Of a stretch of 12,180 nucleotides of DNA, positions 7,226 through 12,180 are shown in pieces. Both the position numbers and the translations under genes were made by a program. Source of the DNA: Wolbachia endosymbiont of Mansonella ozzardi (GTDB lineage: Bacteria > Pseudomonadota > Alphaproteobacteria > Rickettsiales > Anaplasmataceae). Where the stretch lies: the NCBI RefSeq assembly GCF_020278625.1, contig NZ_JADAKK010000036.1:1-12180 (forward strand), given 5' to 3'. Position 1 is the stretch's first letter, and each line of letters begins with the position of its first letter. The notes below the pieces were generated by a model, which was not told where the DNA came from, made no database searches, and worked only from the letters and a program-made list of their open reading frames with translations.

Positions 7226-8121
7226 GCTTTGGCATCTAAGCTGAGATTAATTATGGAAACATTTTCTTCGTCAAAATCTATGTCTCCGATTAACATACTA
7301 TCAGTAACGTTCAAAAGTTCTGGTGGAGAAATGATAGTTCTGTTATTACCAGCTCTCATTCCAACCACTCCAAGCTCTATGGCAAGCGGTACACTTTTAT
7401 CACCAACTTTGAATTGCGCCGTTTGATTCTTGATTATATATTTACCATTATGCTCCATTACGCTATACTTAATTAACACCTCGTCACCACATCTTACTTG
7501 TTTCCCAGCCCTATTAATTAAGTCATTGAAAATCATCATATTATTTACTGAGTCGGGATATCTATCTTTTACCTCGATTAGTTTGACATAGTAAGAATTA
7601 AAGTTCGTTTTGTTGTCATTGGTAATGTTTATAGTAACTACACGCTCTCCTCCTTCTTTCATACCCATTATTCCTAGGCCCACCTCTTTCCAATCATCTT
7701 GACCTATTTTTAAGGTAACATTAGGGACTTGATTCGGAAGTGGTATCGCTGGATTATTAGATATTTTATACATTTGCATCAGGACTTCTTGACCACATAG
7801 AGCTCTGCTGCCACTGCCTTCTGTAAATTCATAAAAGTTTATTGAATTTTCCTCTCTTTCCTGCTGTGTTATCTCTTTTAAATACTCCTTCAACCCATGC
7901 TTTTCGATATAGTGATCAAGTGCTGATTCAAGTATTGGCTTCACTAGGTAATATGCTATTGTCTGTACCAAGCCATCATTCGTAGTATTTAACTCATAAA
8001 GCTTGTCTCTCTTTTCTGGCCTGCTTTTGTTTATTTGGACGACGATAAATACAAAAGAAGAAGTTAAAGTGAAAATTATTACTATGGAAATAAGCAATTG
8101 TAATATAATTTTCCTAGCCAT
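7222..8121 (-). CDS. Membrane-anchored protein with two FKBP-like repeats, function unknown
   Basis: This 299-residue protein has one N-terminal hydrophobic segment (about 7-30) after a short basic start (MARK). It reads as a signal anchor or uncleaved signal peptide placing the rest in the periplasm. Two related regions resemble FKBP-type peptidyl-prolyl isomerase domains. The first runs about 102-185 (ALCGQEVLMQMY, LKIG, then GIMGMKEGGERVVTI). The second runs about 203-296 (VRCGDEVLIKYSV, FKVG, then GVVGMRAGNNRTIISPPELL and a closing strand near 286-296). The GM-x-x-G-x-x-R signature is clear in both. Most aromatic active-site residues expected of an active FKBP are not evident, so it may be a chaperone or binding protein rather than an isomerase. 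Its ATG overlaps the 3' end of the prenyltransferase gene by 8 bases, which implies co-transcription and coupled translation. I do not recognise a named homologue. Confidence 0.85.
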   Translation of the reverse strand: MARKIILQLLISIVIIFTLTSSFVFIVVQINKSRPEKRDKLYELNTTNDGLVQTIAYYLVKPILESALDHYIEKHGLKEYLKEITQQEREENSINFYEFTEGSGSRALCGQEVLMQMYKISNNPAIPLPNQVPNVTLKIGQDDWKEVGLGIMGMKEGGERVVTINITNDNKTNFNSYYVKLIEVKDRYPDSVNNMMIFNDLINRAGKQVRCGDEVLIKYSVMEHNGKYIIKNQTAQFKVGDKSVPLAIELGVVGMRAGNNRTIISPPELLNVTDSMLIGDIDFDEENVSIINLSLDAKA

Positions 8122-8914
8122 CGTTTTTTACCTGATTCAATAAACTATATAAATAATTAGTTTCGTCTGAAAGCTTACTCAAATTATCTAAAGCTTGTTT
8201 AAAGAGACTTTCTATATAGTTCTTTGTTTCACTTTTACCAAGTATAGACATTAAGTTGCTTACTTTATCTTGTTTGTGGTCTTCAATATCATCTTTGGCT
8301 TGAAAAATAAGCCCTAGGTTTATTCCATAGTCATGTAACGCTCTTCGTTGCTCATCTGTAGCATTTCCTATTATAGCCCCTATTTCACATGAAGCTGCAA
8401 ATAGTTTTGCAGTTTTTAATAAATGGATTTCTTTTATTTTGGAGAAATCTGCATCAATATCCAAAATCTGTCCTCCTACCATTCCCTTAGCTCCCATCGC
8501 TTGAGAGAGTACCTTTATAATTTCACAGCATTTATTGCTATCCTCATTTAGCGAAGATAGTATTTCAAAAGCGAGAGTAAGCAGTGCATCTCCAGCAAGC
8601 ACCGCTGTTGCTTCGTCAAATCTTTTATGGCAACTTAGCTGACCTCTGCGAATATCGCTATTGTCCATACATGGCAAATCATCGTGAATTAGAGAGTAGG
8701 TGTGAACACACTCAACTGCCACAGCAATTGGCATTACTTTCTCAGCTTTCACATTAAATACTCGTGATGAAGCTGTGACTAAAAATGGACGTATATATTT
8801 TGCAGGAGCAAGAAGCACATAACGCATAGCTGATATAAGCTTGCTTTGGCTATCTTCAGGTAGAAATTTGCTTATTTCTGCGATAAGTAAATTTTTTGTT
8901 ATTTCGTCTAGCAT
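8114..8914 (-). CDS. ispA: Short-chain polyprenyl (farnesyl) diphosphate synthase
   Basis: This enzyme condenses isopentenyl diphosphate with allylic diphosphates in the cytoplasm, supplying precursors for undecaprenyl carrier and quinone side chains. Counting from the ATG at 8914 (266 aa), the first Asp-rich motif DDLPCMD spans 78-84. It has the two-residue insertion and the upstream YSLIH context of bacterial FPP synthases. RRGQ is near 89-92, GDALL at 109-113, GGQILDI at 147-153 and the second Asp-rich motif DDIED at 208-212. The usual GGKRxRP motif near the N-terminus reads APAKYIRP (36-43), keeping the Lys and the last Arg but losing both glycines and the first Arg. A TTG at 8944 would add ten residues; I prefer the ATG, but neither has a clear Shine-Dalgarno. 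The gene overlaps the FKBP-like gene downstream by 8 bases and diverges from acpP. Confidence 0.92.
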   Translation of the reverse strand: MLDEITKNLLIAEISKFLPEDSQSKLISAMRYVLLAPAKYIRPFLVTASSRVFNVKAEKVMPIAVAVECVHTYSLIHDDLPCMDNSDIRRGQLSCHKRFDEATAVLAGDALLTLAFEILSSLNEDSNKCCEIIKVLSQAMGAKGMVGGQILDIDADFSKIKEIHLLKTAKLFAASCEIGAIIGNATDEQRRALHDYGINLGLIFQAKDDIEDHKQDKVSNLMSILGKSETKNYIESLFKQALDNLSKLSDETNYLYSLLNQVKNDG

Positions 8915-9009
8915 TTGCGAGTTTATTAATTTTCCAGCACACAATGTTGAAGAATATTTCAGCTAGGGCGATAGAAAGTTTTGTAATAGTCTATCAACCA
9001 TAAAAGGTA

Positions 9010-9037
9010 TTGCAAACATGAAAATTTTTTATAACAT
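9010..9037 (+). promoter_or_regulatory. Weak candidate promoter for acpP-fabF
   Basis: TTGCAA (9010-9015), the same hexamer as at the nuoE promoter, is followed after 16 bases by TAACAT (9032-9037), 28 bases before the acpP ATG. The -10 is a poor match and an offset TATAAC (9030-9035) would leave a spacer that is too short, so confidence is low. The divergent prenyltransferase gene must also be driven from this 8945-9065 interval; no good minus-strand promoter stands out. Confidence 0.3.
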
Positions 9038-9065
9038 CAAAGAATAGGTTATTTTTTGGTAAAAA

Positions 9066-9332
9066 ATGAGTAGCGAATTAGCAAAAAGCACTAGAGAAGA
9101 CATAGAAGAAAAAGTAAAAAAGATTGTGCTGGAGCACATTAGTAAGGATGTGGAAAAGTTTAGCAGCTCCTCAAAGCTTTCAGAGCATGGCGCAGACAGT
9201 TTAGATGCAGTTGAGATAATCATGGCGGCAGAAGAAGAGTTTGGCATAGAAATTCCTGATGAAGATGCGCAAAAAATGGAAACTGTAGAGCAGATAGTTG
9301 AGTACATCAGTAACAAAAAGAACAATAACTAG
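9066..9332 (+). CDS. acpP: Acyl carrier protein
   Basis: AcpP carries growing acyl chains on a phosphopantetheine arm during type II fatty acid synthesis and for lipid A and phospholipid acylation. The 88-residue acidic protein contains the attachment motif GADSLDAVEI, with Ser45 as the modified serine. It has the typical helix II (DAVEIIMAAEEEFGIEIPDED) and helix IV (TVEQIVEYI). It is about ten residues longer than E. coli ACP, through a short N-terminal lead (MSSELAKST) and an Asn-rich tail. The stop lies 6 bases before the fabF start, giving the classic acpP-fabF pair. No strong Shine-Dalgarno is seen upstream (GGT five bases before the ATG). Confidence 0.97.
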   Translation: MSSELAKSTREDIEEKVKKIVLEHISKDVEKFSSSSKLSEHGADSLDAVEIIMAAEEEFGIEIPDEDAQKMETVEQIVEYISNKKNNN

Positions 9333-9338
9333 TATTAA

Positions 9339-10604
9339 ATGAGCAAAAGAGTAGTAGTTACCGGTATTGGCTTAATTACTCCACTGGCGGCAAATGTTGA
9401 AAACACTTGGCTTAAGTTAGTAGGTAGTGAGTCTGGTATAAAGGAAATCAGCAGGTTTGATGCTTCCGATCTTGCTTGCAAAATCGCAGGACAAGTTCCC
9501 CTACAAGGTAATAACATTGAGCACTGTTTTAACCCGCTAGATTATATCTCTGAAAAAGACCTAAAAAGGACAGATCGTTTTATCCATTACGGTATTGCAG
9601 CCACTATTCAGGCAGTGAACGATTCACTAATTTTAGAAAATCAAGATATCGATCGAGAACGAGTTGGTGTGGTTGTTGGCTCTGGTATAGGCGGTCTTTC
9701 ATCAATTCAGGAAAATGTTATTATTATGCAGGAAAAAGGGCCTAGACGTGTCAGCCCATTTTTTGTTCCTGCAAGTTTGATAAATTTGATATCTGGCCAT
9801 ATTTCTATTAAATATGGATTTACAGGCCCAAACGATTCAGCGGTAACCGCATGTGCAACAGGTGCGCATGCAATCATAAATTCAGCAAGAGCTATAAAAC
9901 TTGGTGAAGCAGATGTAATGATTGCAGGTGGGGCAGAAAGTGCACTTTGTAGGGTTGGAGTTGCAGGCTTTGCATCTATGAAGGCACTATCAACTAAATT
10001 TAATGACAAGCCTGAAGAAGCTTCAAGACCGTGGGATGAAGAACGCGATGGATTTGTTATGGGTGAAGGGGCAGGTATACTAGTATTGGAAGAATATGAA
10101 TATGCAAAGAGAAGAGGAGCAAAAATATATGCAGAACTTACTGGATATGGACTAACGGGGGATGCTTATCATATTACCGCTCCACATGAGAGCGGAAGAG
10201 GTGCATTGAAATCAATACAGCTTGCCTTACAGAGTGCACAAATTAGTCCAAATCAAATTGGGTATATCAATGCACATGGAACTTCAACGCCACTTGGAGA
10301 TAAAATCGAAGTAATAGCAATAAAACAGTTATTTGGTGACTATGCTTATAAGGTACCAGTTTCTTCAACCAAATCCTCTATAGGACATTTACTTGGTGCT
10401 GCAAGTAGTGTTGAAGCAATATTTAGTATTCTTGCGTTAAATGAAGGAATTACTCCTCCAACTTTAAACCTGCACAAACCTTCAGAAGGATGTGATTTAA
10501 ATTTTGTACCGCTTAAAGCTCAAGAGCATAAGATCCAATATGCGCTTTCTAATTCGTTTGGCTTTGGCGGCACTAACGCATCGCTTATCTTTGGAAAAGT
10601 ATAA
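9339..10604 (+). CDS. fabF: Beta-ketoacyl-ACP synthase II
   Basis: FabF condenses malonyl-ACP with acyl-ACP in the elongation cycle of fatty acid synthesis. The 421-residue protein is of usual length and has the thiolase-fold signatures. The nucleophile is Cys172 in VTACATGAH, and the two catalytic histidines are His313 (NAHGTSTPLGD) and His350 (STKSSIGHLLGAA), with Lys345 nearby. The C-terminal Gly-rich loop is NSFGFGGTNA (405-414). The Cys-His-His triad matches the elongating KAS I/II class, not FabH. Start ATG lies 6 bases after the acpP stop with no separate Shine-Dalgarno, which fits coupled translation. No frameshift or missing residue is seen. FabF could cover the roles of both FabF and FabB here, since no second KAS gene is in view. 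Confidence 0.97.
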   Translation: MSKRVVVTGIGLITPLAANVENTWLKLVGSESGIKEISRFDASDLACKIAGQVPLQGNNIEHCFNPLDYISEKDLKRTDRFIHYGIAATIQAVNDSLILENQDIDRERVGVVVGSGIGGLSSIQENVIIMQEKGPRRVSPFFVPASLINLISGHISIKYGFTGPNDSAVTACATGAHAIINSARAIKLGEADVMIAGGAESALCRVGVAGFASMKALSTKFNDKPEEASRPWDEERDGFVMGEGAGILVLEEYEYAKRRGAKIYAELTGYGLTGDAYHITAPHESGRGALKSIQLALQSAQISPNQIGYINAHGTSTPLGDKIEVIAIKQLFGDYAYKVPVSSTKSSIGHLLGAASSVEAIFSILALNEGITPPTLNLHKPSEGCDLNFVPLKAQEHKIQYALSNSFGFGGTNASLIFGKV

Positions 10605-10964
10605 TTAGTTCTATCGTTTATACTTGTCTACAAAGCGCTTATTTTGCAACAAAAATAGTTGGGGTTTGTATCCTATATCAACTGAAAGCATACAACGAGG
10701 CCAAGCGAGACTAAACTTTGCTTTTTAGCAAAGCTACCACTATTGAAAGATATGTAAGAAGCTTTATAAAAACTTAACATAATTTTATCATAAAAATGTC
10801 ATTCTTATGTTTTGTAAAAGCGGTTCTTAGCACTAAATGGGTCTTTTTAAATAACTATGAGTTGGGTAAATTGGAAAATAAATTTTATTTACTTTTACAA
10901 TGTCTTAAGATCTAATGTCAATTTATCAGTTAGAAGTATCAAAAAGGATTATAATTAGGCTAGT
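10605..10964. other. 360-base spacer between fabF and the AEC permease gene
   Basis: No gene is supportable here. A small hairpin (CTTTGC at 10716-10721 with GCAAAG at 10728-10733, loop TTTTTA) and an 8-base palindrome AAGCGCTT (10633-10640) are present; neither is followed by a T-run. A 39-codon plus-strand frame at 10796-10915 (MSFLCFVKAV...) has no recognisable homology and no ribosome binding site, and I treat it as chance. Confidence 0.5.
10950..10955 (+). promoter_or_regulatory. Possible -10 element just upstream of the AEC permease gene
   Basis: A perfect TATAAT ends nine bases before the ATG at 10965. If used, the transcript would start only two to four bases before the start codon, making it nearly leaderless. 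No good -35 hexamer is found at the usual distance (CAGTTA at 17 bases), so this is tentative. Confidence 0.3.
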
Positions 10965-11894
10965 ATGTTCTTTACCCTTTTCCTCAAAATATTACCTATT
11001 TATATTACAATACTTATTGGTTATTTAGCAGGAAAATGCCTTAAGATTGATAGAAATACTATATCTCAAATACTCTTTTATATAGCTAACCCAATAGTGA
11101 TTCTGTATGGAGTATCTCATGCAGAGGTCAATTTAAAAGTGATTTCTTTGCCGATTTTGATATGGTTTATAGGTAGCACTATGTCCTTATCGGTGTATTA
11201 TCTTTCTTCTTTTTTATTTAAGGACAATACGAAAAACATATTGGCATTTAGCTCAGGCAGTACAAGTATGGGTTATTTTGGCTTGCCAATTGCTATGACT
11301 TTATTTGATGAAGATTCAGTGTCTGTATATGTTGTTTGTTATATAGGAATGGCACTATTTGAAAATAGCTTAGGATTTTATATAGCTGCAAATGGTATAT
11401 ATACTGCAAAAGAATGCATGTTAAGGTTGCTCAGACTTCCTTCGTCCTATGCGATGATTCTGGGCTTCTTTTTAAGTGTATGCGATATACAAATACCTGC
11501 TTTTCTAACAGATGTTATGATGAATATTAGAAGTACATTTATTACATTAGGAATGGTACTGCTTGGGGTGAGTATTGCACAAATTACAAATTTTAAAATA
11601 GATTGGAAGCTCGCTTTAACCACTATTACAGCAAAGTACTTATTTTGGCCATTATTTGTTTTGGGAATTGTCCTGATAGACAAACATATCACCGGTATAT
11701 ACGATGAAAGTATATATAAAGCGCTAATGTTGCTAGCTATTATTCCAGTTTCTGGATCCAGTGTAATACTTGCTAATATTTTAAATTATCAACCAGATAG
11801 AGCTACTTTGCTGCTTCTCATCAGTACTGCAGTAGGGCTATTTTACGTTCCGCTAATAATATCATTATTTTTTGCCAAACTTGTTCCTCTTTGA
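10965..11894 (+). CDS. AEC (auxin efflux carrier) family permease
   Basis: This is a polytopic inner-membrane transporter of 309 residues, the usual length for bacterial AEC-family proteins, some of which move malate, malonate or other small carboxylates. Around ten hydrophobic segments form two similar halves. Family features include FYIANPIVILYG (38-49) with a conserved Asn-Pro break, GSTSMGYFGLPIA (98-110) in the first half, and LAIIPVSGSSVILANILN (257-274) with ISTAVGLFYVPLI (286-298) in the second. The substrate cannot be read from sequence. The only start that keeps the first helix is the ATG at 10965. No Shine-Dalgarno lies at a useful distance (AAGGA at 10944-10948 is 16 bases away and overlaps the promoter region). 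The gene stands alone between two long spacers. Confidence 0.88.
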   Translation: MFFTLFLKILPIYITILIGYLAGKCLKIDRNTISQILFYIANPIVILYGVSHAEVNLKVISLPILIWFIGSTMSLSVYYLSSFLFKDNTKNILAFSSGSTSMGYFGLPIAMTLFDEDSVSVYVVCYIGMALFENSLGFYIAANGIYTAKECMLRLLRLPSSYAMILGFFLSVCDIQIPAFLTDVMMNIRSTFITLGMVLLGVSIAQITNFKIDWKLALTTITAKYLFWPLFVLGIVLIDKHITGIYDESIYKALMLLAIIPVSGSSVILANILNYQPDRATLLLLISTAVGLFYVPLIISLFFAKLVPL

Positions 11895-12063
11895 TTAGAA
11901 ATTCAAGCAATATAATATCAAACATACTTGTTGAAAGATCTTATACTGAAAATTAGCTATTCAATTTGTACCTGCTTAGGACGTGGCTAATGTGTAAGCA
12001 AAAATGGTACCATGAAAGTAGTTTTTTTAGCCAATATTCTTTAAACTTAGAATAAGGTCTAAT

Positions 12064-12080
12064 TTTACTACTTTAGTAAA
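12064..12080. repeat. 7-bp hairpin upstream of the second Rpn-type gene
   Basis: TTTACTA (12064-12070) and TAGTAAA (12074-12080) are perfect complements around a 3-base loop, ending 16 bases before the -35. It is not conserved at the other copy. It could be an operator-like site or chance. The spacer 11895-12152 otherwise holds a 10-base palindrome ATGGTACCAT (12004-12013) and no gene. Confidence 0.4.
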
Positions 12081-12096
12081 CCTCAGTATAAAAAAG

Positions 12097-12125
12097 TTGA
12101 ATACTTCCTAAGAATAGTGTACAAT
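12097..12125 (+). promoter_or_regulatory. Predicted sigma70 promoter of the second Rpn-type gene
   Basis: TTGAAT (12097-12102) and TACAAT (12120-12125) are 17 bases apart, the ideal spacing. The start codon follows 27 bases after the -10. Position and spacing match the promoter of the inverted pseudogene copy exactly, and the block AATACTTTTTAAGTT between -10 and ATG is identical in both. Confidence 0.65.
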
Positions 12126-12152
12126 TTTCAATACTTTTTAAGTTAGTTGCTC

Positions 12153-12180
12153 ATGGCTTTTTCAAAGTTTCTTGATCCAA
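12153..12180 (+). CDS. Rpn-family recombination-promoting nuclease / PD-(D/E)XK transposase, 5' end only
   Basis: Only nine codons (MAFSKFLDP) lie inside the window; the gene runs off the right edge. They match the start of the decayed copy at 5459 (MALSKFLDS) and the typical opening of this family in Wolbachia. Together with the 61 bases upstream, 73 of 89 bases are identical to that copy without gaps by hand count. In this family the protein is about 300 residues with a PD-(D/E)XK nuclease core and is linked to RecA-independent recombination in E. coli. Whether this copy is intact cannot be told from here. Confidence 0.75.

Noticed and set aside
10716..10733. Intrinsic terminator of acpP-fabF
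   Set aside because: The stem is only 6 bp, has an A/T-rich loop, lies over 110 bases after the stop and has no T-run after it.
10796..10915. 39-codon plus-strand frame in the fabF-AEC spacer (MSFLCFVKAV...)
   Set aside because: No ribosome binding site, no recognisable domain, and frames of this size are expected by chance in such DNA.

Overview
This 12.2 kb AT-rich window looks like the chromosome of an obligate intracellular alphaproteobacterium of the Rickettsiales, almost certainly Wolbachia. The indications are Rickettsiales-like housekeeping proteins in scattered small clusters, long gene-poor spacers, a dense nest of degenerate palindromic repeats at the left end, and two copies of the Rpn / PD-(D/E)XK nuclease transposase family (N-terminus MALSKFLD / MAFSKFLD) that is abundant in Wolbachia. 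No database search was possible, so the genus is recognised rather than proven.

Layout. Positions 1-419 have no gene; about 1-299 hold four or five partial copies of one palindromic repeat in both orientations. recG follows (420-2489, +). A 292-base spacer with an 11-bp hairpin, a 12-base direct repeat and a good promoter leads to nuoE and tgt (2782-4488, +), whose stop and start codons abut (TAG-ATG) in the same frame. A decayed Rpn-type transposase lies on the minus strand (4564-5459). Next comes an MrpD/NuoM-family antiporter subunit (5693-7225, +), which runs tail to tail, with a 4-base overlap, into a minus-strand pair: an FPP-synthase-like prenyltransferase (8114-8914) and a membrane-anchored protein with two FKBP-like repeats (7222-8121). 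Divergent from that pair are acpP and fabF (9066-10604, +). After a 360-base spacer there is an AEC-family permease (10965-11894, +). The window ends in the first nine codons of a second Rpn-type transposase (12153, +).

How the genes relate. Most are independent core functions: branch migration and repair (RecG), respiratory complex I electron entry (NuoE), tRNA wobble modification (Tgt), isoprenoid synthesis (IspA-like), type II fatty acid synthesis (AcpP and FabF, a functional pair) and two membrane transport proteins. They do not form one pathway.

The most interesting structure is the pair of Rpn-type copies. They share an ungapped 89-base start/promoter block (73/89 identical by hand count) in inverted orientation about 6.6 kb apart, each with a well-spaced sigma70-type promoter. 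They bracket the antiporter-to-AEC block and could support inversion or recombination. Other points worth a second look are the unrecognised tandem FKBP-like membrane protein, an altered substrate loop in Tgt, and an altered GGKR motif in the prenyltransferase. I did not find convincing evidence of a wholly new multi-gene system here.
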